The notes under the pieces were generated by a model. That model was given only the letters and a program-made list of their open reading frames with translations. It was not told where the DNA came from and did no database searches. Shown here one piece after another: positions 21,901-29,000 of a stretch of 64,000 nucleotides of DNA (position 1 is the stretch's first letter; every line of letters begins with the position of its first letter). Position numbers and translations under genes: made by a program. Source of the DNA: Spongilla lacustris (Eukaryota; Porifera; Demospongiae; Spongillida; Spongillidae); assembly GCA_949361645.1 (NCBI GenBank), contig OX442422.1, positions 9,064,426 through 9,128,425 of the forward strand. Reading direction: 5' to 3'.

Positions 21901-24363
21901 GGCTGATCCGCTAACAAATCCAGCTAGACCTGGATGTATTGCGTTTCCCTATTTTAGGGATGGATGGGCGATGGGACCCCGGGAGCCATAAAACACGCAA
22001 TACATCCAGGTCTAGCTGGATTTGTTAGCGGATCAGCTGACTGTTCTCCGGTCTAGCTGGGCTTACTTTAGGGTATGCCCGTCTAGCTGGGCTTAGTTTA
22101 GCTTGGTTGTATATGTTGAAACCCGTACCTGCAGGTTAGGCTTATCGCATCATGCTTATCATGATTTTCAATTGTCCCCAAAGGATTACCATTTTGACTA
22201 CGCATGAGGGATGTTGGACAGCTTCATTTCTTTGCGTGGATTACGCGTTGATTAGTTCAAAGAACGTGCGAATTAAAAGTTGTCCCATAAGTAGTTAAGT
22301 GTGAGGGGGTATCTAATCTGCGGTATAACTGATGCCTCGATAAAGCGCCAGGTCTCGTCTCGTCCGACTTCGGTGGTTTTCGTAAGAATGACAGGTCGTC
22401 TTTGGAGACAGCCTTGAGGTCATGTTCCCCTTGCATAGCCCTAATAAGAAGAGGGGATTCCTCCCTTTTTGCGGCCACTCCCAGGCTCAACTCCTCAGCC
22501 CCGTCACCCAAACGCAAAGTCCAGCCATCCGGAAAGACATCTTCCAATAAGAGTGCACTCCGCATGTACATTGTGGCTTCGGCTAAAGATGGCAAGTAGC
22601 CTGAGGTGGCCAGCCTACACGTACCAATGGTAGAGGCAAGAGTTTGGTCCAAGGAGCGAGGGTACTAGTTAATCAATTGGGTCTCAAAGTACACGTAGCA
22701 TTGCTCAACCGCGCGCAGAATCGGAATATCATAATAACACATACCATCCTGGCAGCAAAATGAATGTAAATTTAAGATAGTGTAGATTTGATGAGATTGG
22801 TCAATGGGAGTACATAGTTGGCCCTGACCACTTCATGTACATGTATCTGGGCTCTGTATAGTGTGGTCATGGGAGGCCCCTTCTGCAGTAGCTATCAAAA
22901 CTATTATCTATGTGTGTTTATTGAATACACTTGGGGGTGGGGGGGGGGACCACGGGCCGAATGATGTGACGTTACCTGGTCATAATTGTACAGTTATACC
23001 TAGACGTGAAGTTGCCTAGACATGATGAAACTAAAGTGTTACGGTACTTGTTGAGTCTTCTCACCCTTACTGAGATAGGCGTGGCATGCCATGTTTGGGT
23101 GTGTGGTTATTGGCACCACCCACTTGTACAGTGCTCAGTGGTGATTTCATCACATTGTTCCCAATGCTACCACGAATAAGCTCCCCCCCCCTCCGCCCCC
23201 ACCGAAAAAATGTTTGTGTTAAACAAGCGTATCGACGTAATCATGAATGCAGCTGTGTGCTATTATTTAAAATCCTGTTACTAGAGTATCAGTTCTTTCC
23301 TGAAATGTTTAAACAGGTACGCGAAAGTGTTATGATTACGAAGATACGCTTGTATACTGAACATGAGACATTTTTTTGTGTGGGGCCGGCGGAGGGGGTG
23401 GGGGGGGAGGGGGAGCTTATTCATGGTACTTTATGGTATATGTGCACATTTTGTAATAACGTGACATTGTCTCCTTAGGCCATCATTGCACGTTTGAAGT
23501 CTGTAAGCAAACCTACACATGCTGTGGTAAGCCAAGTATGTATATGCAACTTCAAGTTTTAATTAAAAGGTGATCTTATGTAAGGCAATATTAGTTACAT
23601 CACACAGCACAAGTCACAGCTGCATACATGTACAGTGCAGCCTGCCCACCATGACCGCATATGTACATGTAGCATGTGACCTCAGGCCTGTTCCCATTCC
23701 ATACAGCGTTACTATAGGAAGTCAGAAATGTATGGAGAGAAAGGAGAACCATCACCTCCATCACCATGGTATAAAAGCGAGTCAGATATGTCCTCAATGT
23801 ATGAAGAGAAAGGAGAACCATCACCTCAATCACCGTGGCAACAATCAGTAGGAGTTAAAAGCAAGTCAGATATGTTCCCAATGTATAGGAAGAAAGGAAA
23901 ACCATCACTTCAATCACCATGGCAACAATCAGTAGGAGTTAAACACAAGTCAGATATGTCCCCAATGTATAGGAAGAAAGGAGAACCATCACCTCCATCA
24001 CCATGGCTTAAAAGCGAGTCAGATATGTCCTCAATGTATGAAGAGAAAGGAGAACCATCACCTCAATCACCGTGGCAACAATCAGTAGGAGTTAAAAGCA
24101 AGTCAGATACGTTCCCAATGTATAGGAAGAAAGGAAAACCATCACTTCAATCACCATGGCAACAATCAGTAGGAGTTAAACACAAGTCAGATATGTCCCC
24201 AATGTATAGGAAGAAAGGAGAACCATCACCTCCATCACCATGGCAACAATCAGTAGGAGTTAAAAGCATGGCAGATCCATCAGCAATAAGTAGTGAAGTA
24301 TCAAAAGTTCAAAAGAGTGAACATCCATCATCACTGGATATTGCACATTCTGAGACTCACTAG
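2517..24363 (+). CDS. Gene 1: multi-exon ankyrin-repeat protein (overall span)
   Basis: Proposed gene from the first ankyrin exon to the stop codon at 24361-24363. Exons seen: 2517-2615, 3242-3343, 3610-3711, 12177-12278, 12629-12730, 13185-13289, 13424-13525, 13980-14084, 20946-20984, 23479-23526 and 23707-24363. Every border found is GT..AG and phase 0, so any ankyrin exon can be gained or lost without changing frame. The protein would be a capping repeat, seven canonical ankyrin repeats, a short helical linker and a Pro/Ser/Trp-rich repetitive tail. Ankyrin repeats are protein-binding scaffolds. The 5' end is missing: by comparison with gene 2, a death domain and a CxCGKC domain would be expected further left. 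The join across 14.1-20.9 kb is inferred from phase and from the homologous order in gene 2, not proven. Confidence 0.6.
2965..3240 (+). repeat. Segmental duplication, left copy (pair at 11.89-12.18 kb)
   Basis: The intron sequence in front of the 3242 ankyrin exon is nearly the same as 11890-12176 in front of the 12177 exon. Both contain the AAACGA-CAG-GTCCCTTG region and the TGTACATTGTACCCACCATG block before the acceptor. This shows that ankyrin exons were copied together with upstream intron. Confidence 0.85.
3242..3343 (+). CDS. Gene 1 exon: ankyrin repeat
   Basis: 102-bp phase-0 exon between acceptor CCACTCCAG and donor GTGAGT. It encodes one 34-residue repeat containing RTPLHLAAMGDHTTCVEHLL, with the TPLHLAA helix-turn core and a DVNIKDE end. 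The start FDR replaces the usual DGH/GGH. A 36-bp minisatellite begins just after its donor. Confidence 0.85.
3345..3535 (+). repeat. 36-bp intronic minisatellite, array 1
   Basis: About five copies of a 36-bp G/C-rich unit (consensus core GGTATCCCTCCCACCCTGGC, then TAGGGGGAGGGGCTGT) starting next to the splice donor of the preceding ankyrin exon. The same unit recurs after four of the five ankyrin exons at 12-14 kb. Open frames on both strands of these arrays are artefacts. Confidence 0.9.
3610..3711 (+). CDS. Gene 1 exon: ankyrin repeat
   Basis: 102-bp phase-0 exon between CCACTCCAG and GTGAGT. It encodes DGHTPLHLAAEGGHTTCVEH and then LLSTPGIDVNIKDG. The downstream intron lacks the 36-bp minisatellite and instead carries a foldback element and the 2-kb purine satellite. 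Confidence 0.85.
3731..4046. mobile_element. Foldback element with ~145-bp inverted arms
   Basis: Left arm (from AACAAGATATAAAAATTT) and right arm (ending AAATTTTTATATCTTGTT) are near-perfect inverted copies around a spacer of about 30 bp near 3885. No ORF is present. Related, more decayed foldbacks lie at 54.31-54.52 and 60.01-60.24 kb; they share a GTGAGGAAAC segment and a TGATG..TAGG motif. It sits in an ankyrin intron right after a donor. A non-autonomous DNA transposon (MITE) is likely. Confidence 0.8.
4047..4762. other. Intron sequence without recognised feature
   Basis: Between the foldback and the purine satellite I see no exon with convincing splice borders, no RNA gene and no long ORF. 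The segment AGTTGGGCTGGCCCGACT near 4690 resembles transposon-end sequences found at 51.7 and 55.6 kb. Confidence 0.5.
4763..6770 (+). repeat. 2-kb homopurine satellite, 23-bp unit
   Basis: A nearly uninterrupted purine tract with pyrimidines only as scattered single bases. The main unit is 23 bp (AAGGGGGAGAGGAGAGAGGA plus GGG); the right half (about 6100-6670) is very regular, while the left half mixes shortened units. It produces a 697-codon Ser/Pro/Leu frame on one strand and Arg/Glu/Gly frames on the other, which are artefacts of low complexity. Long purine mirror-like tracts can form triplex (H-DNA); that is a general property and is not shown here. Confidence 0.95.
6771..8361. other. 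Intron region, unassigned
   Basis: There are two open stretches on the plus strand (7181-7579, and about 7600-7790 followed by GTGAGT), but neither matches a family I recognise and codon use is not convincing. A T9 run lies near 7295. No RNA gene is seen. Confidence 0.4.
8362..8770 (+). pseudogene. Degenerate RING/zinc-finger domain (RAG1-type RING-like)
   Basis: The frame from 8362 ends CILHRPVQLPCQSLVCAE and is stopped by TGA at 8554. The same frame reads on without a further stop to about 8748 with HCRQTTRSCYHDN, APDVFLPFLSDVLLQ and CNSCKTDLPAGAHLSHAC. The RPVQLPC....VCAE core is that of a RING finger, and the following CxxC..H..C is a second zinc-binding motif, the order seen in RAG1-like N-terminal RING proteins of invertebrates. 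The expected RING Cys after CAE is the TGA codon and the expected His after LPC is Ser, so the domain is probably dead. It lies inside gene 1's large intron. Host gene relic and transposon-borne domain are both possible. Confidence 0.55.
8976..9170 (+). CDS. Small unidentified ORF, possibly part of the RING relic
   Basis: Open frame containing DDWCIQNVAKQYPVLLMDAQ and VADTFEGAFARLGACHS. Composition is protein-like and it lies 200 bp after the RING relic on the same strand, behind a G-rich run (8821-8852). I do not recognise the family. It could be a downstream exon of the same decayed gene or mobile element. Confidence 0.3.
   Translation: MSHHRKDLQQVRHILNDDWCIQNVAKQYPVLLMDAQQVADTFEGAFARLGACHSIHEQCFVTDR
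9213..11889. other. Intron region with short repeats only
   Basis: No convincing exon seen. Contents: a (GAA)n run at about 10345-10370; a segment at about 10030-10085 related to about 17010-17070 (both read PTPRNFEM on the minus strand, suggesting a dispersed repeat); TACATGTA-rich stretches near 11163 and 11660; and a G/C-rich segment around 10830-10950 resembling 32770-32930. Confidence 0.45.
11890..12176 (+). repeat. Segmental duplication, right copy (pair at 2.97-3.24 kb)
   Basis: Near-identical to 2965-3240 and in the same position relative to the next ankyrin exon. Confidence 0.85.
12177..12278 (+). CDS. Gene 1 exon: ankyrin repeat
   Basis: 102-bp phase-0 exon between CACTCCAG and GTGAGT. 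It encodes GGHTPLHLAAKGGHTICLEH and then LLSTPGIDVNIKDW. Almost identical to the 12629 exon, so recently copied. Confidence 0.85.
12285..12550 (+). repeat. 36-bp intronic minisatellite, array 2
   Basis: About seven copies of the 36-bp unit starting a few bases after the donor of the 12177 exon. Confidence 0.9.
12629..12730 (+). CDS. Gene 1 exon: ankyrin repeat
   Basis: 102-bp phase-0 exon encoding GGHTPLHLAAKGGHTTCLEH and then LLSTPGIYVNIKDW. The usual Asp of GIDVN is Tyr here. Confidence 0.85.
12737..13107 (+). repeat. 36-bp intronic minisatellite, array 3
   Basis: About ten copies of the 36-bp unit, one of them short (near 12870), directly after the ankyrin donor. Confidence 0.9.
13185..13289 (+). 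CDS. Gene 1 exon: ankyrin repeat (35 codons)
   Basis: 105-bp phase-0 exon. An extra codon at its start gives LGGHTPLHIAAKGGHTTCVE, and it ends DVNIKER before GTGAGT. Its intron holds only about one and a half minisatellite units, the shortest array in the cluster. Confidence 0.8.
13296..13350 (+). repeat. 36-bp intronic minisatellite, array 4 (short)
   Basis: One to two copies of the same 36-bp unit after the donor of the 13185 exon; the intron is only 134 bp. Confidence 0.8.
13424..13525 (+). CDS. Gene 1 exon: ankyrin repeat
   Basis: 102-bp phase-0 exon encoding GGDTPLHCAAKGGHTTSVEC and then LLSTPGIDANIKDE. It is the most diverged of the 12-14 kb group (HLAA to HCAA, TCVEH to TSVEC). Confidence 0.85.
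13532..13900 (+). repeat. 36-bp intronic minisatellite, array 5
   Basis: About ten copies of the 36-bp unit, including the same short variant unit near 13625 that is seen in array 3. Arrays 3 and 5 are therefore copies of one another. Confidence 0.9.
13980..14084 (+). CDS. Gene 1 exon: ankyrin repeat (35 codons)
   Basis: 105-bp phase-0 exon encoding WGGHTPLHIAAKGGHTTCVE and ending DVNIEDM before GTGAGT. It is the last ankyrin exon of gene 1 that I can see. Confidence 0.85.
14404..16400 (-). CDS. Tentative minus-strand gene, unidentified helical protein
   Basis: Three or four exon-like pieces on the minus strand. 14404-14595 is helical (MEIFQIRVKAAVDTILHGFV, then DSPEKNTEEQKDVQEYAKEI) and ends in TGA. 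Near 15810-15890 is EAAKISSHNVQESLAAHTRL. Near 15610-15720 is AVHQNMLPSPLSSRMCGLVT, then LPPGTVNE before GTAGTG. Near 16250-16370 a related piece reads YSPAGLKPCGILLSLPSGTG. The last two resemble each other (CG-hydrophobic-LP-GT), which supports coding on this strand. Splice borders are not settled, and plus-strand reading with a good acceptor at 16261 is an alternative. It would lie inside gene 1's intron. No family recognised. Confidence 0.35.
15345..15535 (+). repeat. 23-bp minisatellite
   Basis: About eight imperfect copies of CCTAAAGCCCTTCTCCACAC plus AGG. Confidence 0.85.
15941..16006 (+). repeat. (GT)n microsatellite
   Basis: About 32 GT dinucleotides with two AT interruptions. Confidence 0.95.
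17221..18184. other. A+T-rich intron sequence, nothing recognised
   Basis: No ORF of interest, splice signal pair or repeat family that I could identify. Confidence 0.4.
18445..18592. repeat. Hairpin-forming inverted repeat, ~60-bp arms
   Basis: The arm containing TTCTACCCTGGT and CTGTCTAACAAACACCATGT is repeated inverted as ACATGGGTTTTGTTAGACAA and ACCAGGGTAGAAGCAT, with a loop of about 28 bp. Confidence 0.75.
19305..19460 (+). repeat. 32-bp tandem repeat whose unit is itself a palindrome
   Basis: Four to five copies of a 32-bp unit of the form GGACATT-GTA-CACTAGTG-CAG-AATGTCC plus two to four G/A. The outer arms and the central CACTAGTG are each self-complementary, so every unit can fold as a hairpin. 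Confidence 0.85.
19521..20676. repeat. 1.16-kb direct duplication, copy 1
   Basis: Matches 22227-23377 with only scattered substitutions and a G-run length difference near 20230. It starts at CTTTGCGTGGATTACGCGTT and ends at ATGAGACATTTTTTT. It contains the 131-codon minus-strand ORF at one end. The flanks differ, so it is a dispersed element or a recent copy event. Confidence 0.9.
19552..19947 (-). CDS. 131-codon repeat-borne ORF, copy 1
   Basis: Open frame beginning LDQTLASTIGTCRLATSGYL and containing SLAEATMYMRSALLLEDVFP and DGWTLRLGDGAEELSLGVAA. The first codon is TTG after an upstream stop; the first ATG is MYMRS. It is preserved in copy 2 with only three amino-acid and at least two silent changes. 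A truncated third copy near 28.4 kb keeps TSTIGTCRLATS-YLPSLAEATM. I do not recognise the family; retroelement origin is possible because it occurs in repeats. Confidence 0.4.
   Translation of the reverse strand: MDQTLASTIGTCRLATSGYLPSLAEATMYMRSALLLEDVFPDGWTLRLGDGAEELSLGVAAKREESPLLIRAMQGEHDLKAVSKDDVSFLRKPPKSDETRPGALSRHRLYRRLDTPSHLTTYGTTFNSHIL
20946..20984 (+). CDS. Gene 1 exon: short helical linker
   Basis: 39-bp phase-0 exon between acceptor CTCCTTTTTAG and donor GTGAGC, encoding TLLERLELSENTK. It joins in frame to the 23479 exon to give an amphipathic stretch (TLLERLELSENTK then AIIARLKSV), probably a short coiled coil. I did not find this exon in gene 2. Confidence 0.55.
21801..22131. mobile_element. 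Foldback element, 331 bp, arms ~140 bp
   Basis: Ends CAGGTACGGGTTTCAACATA and its exact inverse TATGTTGAAACCCGTACCTG. The arms match with small differences and enclose a loop of about 55 bp containing GGGACCCCGGGAGCC. The arms carry internal CAGCTAGA/CTAGCTGGGCTTA repeats. No ORF, and no clear target duplication. Confidence 0.8.
22227..23377. repeat. 1.15-kb direct duplication, copy 2
   Basis: Second copy of 19521-20676. Its end lies about 100 bp before the 23479 exon, separated by a G-rich stretch. Confidence 0.9.
22257..22652 (-). CDS. 131-codon repeat-borne ORF, copy 2
   Basis: Same ORF as at 19552-19947, differing at three residues (DDLSFL for DDVSFL, RHQLYRR for RHRLYRR, NSHVL for NSHIL). 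Both frames being intact fits either recent duplication or retained coding function; the few changes cannot decide. Confidence 0.4.
   Translation of the reverse strand: MDQTLASTIGTCRLATSGYLPSLAEATMYMRSALLLEDVFPDGWTLRLGDGAEELSLGVAAKREESPLLIRAMQGEHDLKAVSKDDLSFLRKPPKSDETRPGALSRHQLYRRLDTPSHLTTYGTTFNSHVL
23479..23526 (+). CDS. Gene 1 exon: AIIARLK exon
   Basis: 48-bp phase-0 exon between TCTCCTTAG and GTAAGC encoding AIIARLKSVSKPTHAV. Identical to the gene 2 exon at 40772-40819, including about 20 bp of upstream intron, which ties the two genes together as paralogues. Confidence 0.75.
23707..24363 (+). CDS. Gene 1 terminal exon with internal Pro/Ser/Trp repeats
   Basis: Acceptor CATTCCATACAG, then 218 codons in phase 0 to a TAG. 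The exon opens RYYRKSEMYGEKGEPSPPSP and holds about seven tandem units of the form KSDMSPMYRKKGEPSPPSPW with or without QQSVGVK. The last part repeats in higher order: about 93 residues (containing LKSESDMSSMYEEKGEPS) occur twice. It ends EHPSSLDIAHSETH. The region is hydrophilic, Ser/Pro/Lys-rich and probably disordered; the recurring SP and PSPP sites could be phosphorylation or SH3/WW-type docking sites (inference). Gene 2 has the same exon with one unit (41577-41744). Confidence 0.8.
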   Translation, partial: RYYRKSEMYGEKGEPSPPSPWYKSESDMSSMYEEKGEPSPQSPWQQSVGVKSKSDMFPMYRKKGKPSLQSPWQQSVGVKHKSDMSPMYRKKGEPSPPSPWLKSESDMSSMYEEKGEPSPQSPWQQSVGVKSKSDTFPMYRKKGKPSLQSPWQQSVGVKHKSDMSPMYRKKGEPSPPSPWQQSVGVKSMADPSAISSEVSKVQKSEHPSSLDIAHSETH

Positions 24364-24779
24364 TGGTAGTACTTCCGTAGACATGCCCACTCTCATGCTA
24401 GACAGTAATTTCTTTTCATTGTTATATAAATGAGAACACATTGGTCCTGACTCCTGTGTGCATGTATACAGAAGGTGTGTGCTGTGGGTACATGAGGTGG
24501 TGTGGGTGTGGTGCTACTTTGTGCTCTGCAAGCAGGCCCAGACCGTACAAAGAGTACTCTTCTTGCATTTGAGCAGATGAGGGCTTAAATGTCACCTAAG
24601 ATGCATGGTGCACTTGGTGAAGTTGCCCTACCTATGTGAGTCACTAAGTGATGGGAGGAAAGCTTGGATAACATGTAAATACTCTACAAGGTAATACGCT
24701 ACATACCAACCATACATGCCGAGTCTTCTCATCTTTGGGTAATTTGAACACTGTGTAAGATGGTAGTGAAGGTATGTAG
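24364..24779 (+). other. Downstream region of gene 1
   Basis: Probable 3' UTR and start of the intergenic DNA. No clear AATAAA was found close to the stop. The part around 24660-24760 resembles 40550-40680. Confidence 0.4.
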
Positions 24780-25312
24780 GGGGACAACGTGGTAGTACTG
24801 TGGTGTAGGGGACAGTGTGGTAGTACTGTGGTGTAGTGGACAGTGTGGTAGTACTGTGGTGTAGGGGACAGCATGGTAGTACTGTGGTGTAGGGGACAGT
24901 GTGGTAGTACTGTGGTGTAGGGACAGTGTGGTAGTACTGTGGTGTAGGGGACAGTGTGGTAGTACTGTGGTGTAGGGGACAGTGTGGTAGTACTGTGGTG
25001 TAGGGGACATTGTGGTAGTACTATGGTGTAGGGGACAGTGTGTGGTGTAGGGGGGCAGTGTGGTAGTACTGTGGTGTAGGGGACAGTGTGGTAGTACTGT
25101 GGTGTAGGGACAGGTGGTAGTACTGTGGTGTAGTGGACAGTGTGGTAGTACTGTGGTATAGGGGGGCAGTGTGGTAGCACTGTGGTGTAGGGGACAGTGT
25201 GGTAGTACTGTGGTGTAGGGGACTGTGTGGTAGTACTGTGGTGTAGGGGACATTGTGGTAGTACTGTGGTGTAGGGGACATTGTGGTAGTACTGTGGTGT
25301 AGGGGACAGTGA
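24780..25312 (+). repeat. 28-bp minisatellite, unit A
   Basis: About 19 copies of GTGGTAGTACTGTGGTGTAG plus GGGACAGT (28 or 29 bp). It runs straight into the transmembrane exon copy at 25313 without the splice acceptor seen in units B and C. Tyr/Pro/His-rich minus-strand frames across it are artefacts. Confidence 0.95.
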
Positions 25313-25543
25313 TTGCGCCAGTACAGGTCCTCTAAGGCTCTTCTGGACACCGCGACCTCCAAGGTGGCAGAGCATGAGGAGGTCATCAGAAGCTTGAGGC
25401 AACGCCTGGAGCATGGAGCCTCTGCCCCGTCATTACACCTCTCTGCCCGTACTCTACTGCTGCTCTTGGCAGCTGTCATCATCGTAGCAGCTGTTCTGTA
25501 TCTGGGAACCGCCAAAAGCCCGCCTGCTCATCGGCCATTGTGA
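25313..25543 (+). pseudogene. Transmembrane exon copy A, 5'-truncated
   Basis: Encodes a helical stretch (ALLDTATSKVAEHEEVIRSL) followed by a hydrophobic segment (TLLLLLAAVIIVAAVLYL), then TAKSPPAHRPL and a stop. Compared with unit C the first ~15 codons and the acceptor AG are missing, replaced by minisatellite, so no normal exon border remains. With no upstream helical exons nearby this is an orphan copy of the gene 3 terminal exon, although its frame is intact. Confidence 0.65.
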
Positions 25544-26050
25544 ACACGCTTTCAACTTCATTTCATTTAATCTTTGTATTTCCGCGCATCTGTTTGATTG
25601 TATTTTTGTACCAGTATTCTCTGATTTGATTATTTAAAACAAATGGTCATGTTGTACCATCGCAGCACATATGGCACATACATACATGTTCTGGTAGAGC
25701 TCTATGCAGTGTTGTTTTAATGTAGCTCCGGTACAACCATTGTAAAAATACACATCAATGAACAAAGTTTGCTTCGTGTGGATCAGAGCAAGTAGCGCAT
25801 GTTACACTGTGCTGCTGCAATACATACAGCATTTTATACCTTGCATCGCATCATACATGTATTGACTATTCTGTTTCACCATTTGCATGAGATTCATTGA
25901 TTTTTGCAGCCATCCTATAGTGTGCATAATCCGCCACATGAAACAGAAAGGTAAAAGGATTAACGATGCAACACGGGGCACGAGCGCCCACAGCCAGTGA
26001 TGCGCTCACGTGATTCGTTTCCCAATCCCTTATTTTTAAAAATATACTAT

Positions 26051-26081
26051 ATGGCGGGGCCTTCAGATCAGCAGCTTCAAG
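26051..26081 (+). CDS. Gene 2 exon 1: start codon
   Basis: ATG at 26051 encodes MAGPSDQQLQ plus one base before donor GTGAGG. Copies B and C keep the same exon with slightly longer N-termini (MAMAMKQSSAGPLDQHLQ at 53437). The following 72-bp intron has length divisible by three and no stop, so it reads through in frame here; copies B and C show it is an intron, because the shared CTCTCTCCGTTAG acceptor is conserved while the intron body differs and contains stops. Confidence 0.7.
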
Positions 26082-29000
26082 GTGAGGTGATGATGCAGAT
26101 CGCACCACTGCATGCTGAATATAAACCTAACTTAAGTTTCCTCTCTCCGTTAGACCTGCTCGACGCGCCGTGCAGTAATGAACATATGTTTACCATAGCA
26201 ACAAATTGTACCTTCGACTGGAGGGTGGTGGGCAGGCGTCTTCTGATCGATCGTCCCCAGACCGTTGCAGACATTGATCGCGAAGACAAAAGCGAAGAAG
26301 TAAAAAGAGACAAAATGTTTGAGAAGTGGAAGGAGATGAAAGGGTCACGTGCTACTTATAGAGCCTTGATGGAGGTATTTGAAGACGCAGGGAATCATCA
26401 GGGTGCTGAGATGGTGAAAGAATTGGTATCACCAATAGCGGAAGGTGATATGGTGATGTTGTTTGGATACGGTGATCCTTAAATAGAGTGCTCAAATGTT
26501 GTACTGTGTACACAAAGCATAGTCCAGCTATGTAGGGTGGTCCTTCCTTCGTATGATGTCATGGAGTGGTTATGTCCCCACCCCTTCCTTCATATGATGT
26601 CATGGAGTAGTTATGTTCCCACCCCTTCCTTCATATGATGGCATGGAGTGGTTATGTCCCCACCCCTTCTTTCATATGAGTGGTTATGTCCCCACCCCTT
26701 CCTTCATGTCCCCACCCCTTCCTTCATATGATGTCATGGAGTGGTTATGTCCCCACCCCTTCCTTCTTATGATGTCATGGATGGTTATGTCCCCACCCCT
26801 TCCTTCATATGATGTCATGGAGTGGTTATGTCCTGACCCCTTTCATCATATGATGTCATGGAGTGGTTATGTCCCCACCCCTTTCTTCATATGGTATCAT
26901 GAAGTATGACAACATAGCCGGCTATGTTGTCTTTGTTAGAAACGAGGGCGCTTTGCATGCACACTTTTGTCTTTTGGTTCGCATGTTTATACTAGGGGAG
27001 TATAATGAGCTGAAGGAACCCAGTACGTCTATAAGTGACTAGGTCTTACCCCGTGAAAAATCACAGAAGTGATTCTATAAAAAGTGCAGAATGTTTTCTT
27101 TTTTTAACATACCACCTGTAGTAATATATGGTTACTACGCAACCTATTTAATAGCCCGCGCACGCAATGAAATACATGTACATGTACTACTTCCGGTCTG
27201 TACGATAAGAATGAACACCGGTCAATTGCCATTGGTCGATGCTATGTACTTTTGTGTGGGAGTGGTCATTTCTATTGGTTGCTAGGTACGCGTTGCTAGT
27301 TGTGTTCAAACCCACAATTGTAGAGGCTAGGCGGGGTTTATAAATAGGTGGTTACGCGGACGTACGGACGTTGGAAATTATAGTATTAGATTCTAGTGAA
27401 CTATTAAATAATATTGATGTAATTGGGTTGATTGAAATTAATTGCTACAGTTTGGTAGTATCTGTTGTTATTGCCGAAATGTTTTATTAAAACCTTTTAG
27501 TTCATTACAGTTAGCTATATAGTGAAACTTGATTTTTTTGATTTGATTGTACTTACCACCACCACATTATAAGCAAGGATATAAACTATTTGGGTTTTTT
27601 TACAGTAATTTCCAAATGTCCTGGTCACCTATGGTTTTAAACCACTGTGTTGTGTCCCCCACCCCTTCTTTCATATGAGTGGTTATGTCCCCACCCCTTC
27701 CTTCATATGATGTCATGGAGTGGTTATGTCCCCACCCCTTCCTTCATATGATGTCATGGAGTGGTTATGTCCCCACCCCTTCCTTCATATGATGTCATGG
27801 AGTGGTTATGTCCCCACCCCTTCCTTCATATGATGTCATGGAGTGGTTATGTCCCCACCCCTTCCTTCATATGATGTCATGGAGTGGTTATGTCCCCACC
27901 CCTTCCTTCATATGATGTCATGGAGGAGTGGTTATGTCCCCACCCCTTCCTTCATATGATGTCATGGAGTGGATATGTCCCCACCCCTTCCTTCATAAGT
28001 TCCCTGTCCTTCCTTTGACCAAGCAGGTACTCAGCAGGCCCAACAAGCTGCAGCAGAAGTCCAGGAAGTGATGACATCACAACCACCACCAACTGCTGCA
28101 GAAAATGGTAAACAAGTGTTTATACATGTGCATATTGTAGGCTGTCCACCTCATGCTACTTGCCATCTTTAGCCGAAGCCACGATGCTGACAACCTACTT
28201 GTACTCTCGTGGTGCACACTCATTGGAACTACCCTACATTTGGAAAACTTTTGGTGATGAGGTATTGACGGACAAGGCCTTAGTGCCAAGTGTAGAGGGT
28301 ATTTCCAACGAGTGCACACCATGAGAGTACAAGTAGGTTTTCAGCATTGTGGCTTCGGCTAAAGATGGCAAGTAGCGTGAGGTGGCCAGCCTACACGTAC
28401 CAATCGTAGAGGTAAGAACTTGGTCCAAGGAGCAATGGTACATGTAGTAAGTCAACGTACGAAATTCTCCATATACGATGGTCTGAGACGAGGAGGAGTT
28501 TACCGGCACTGAGAACGAGATGGTGTATGGAAAGGTTTACAAATAAGAATTACAACAGTATTCAATTACCAAGCGGCTAACGCATGTGCGCTTGGACCCT
28601 GCCAGTGTATACCAGGCCCTGTTTTTCACTCCCACAACAATAACAGGGCCTGGGACGAGGCTAGTGCTTGGGTAGCTGTGGTGAAACAGTTATATAGTAA
28701 ACAATACTTAATTTAAGAAGATTTCATTTTGAAGCATAGGCATCATCCAGTACACTAGATATTAATTTTACTGAATGATGATCGCAATGACTTATGTGCC
28801 CCACGTGACTATTTAGATGATTTTTTCTGAAGGCAAGAGCTTAGAACCACTTACTTTTCCCGCCTATCTATATACAGCTGCCATTTATGGGCCAGTTAAT
28901 TTTATTAATTTACACACGTCAATGTAATGGGTATCTCGAATTTGACGATCTACTATAGAGACAATCCATAGTAGAGCACCACAACTTTTGCCACGACCCT

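Noticed and set aside
26082..26153. Coding read-through of the first intron of gene 2
   Set aside because: The 72-bp stretch is open in copy A only; copies B and C differ there and contain stops, while the donor and acceptor are conserved in all three.
27091..27540. Solo LTR
   Set aside because: TG..CA-like limits and promoter boxes can be drawn, but no matching 4-6 bp target duplication was found at them.
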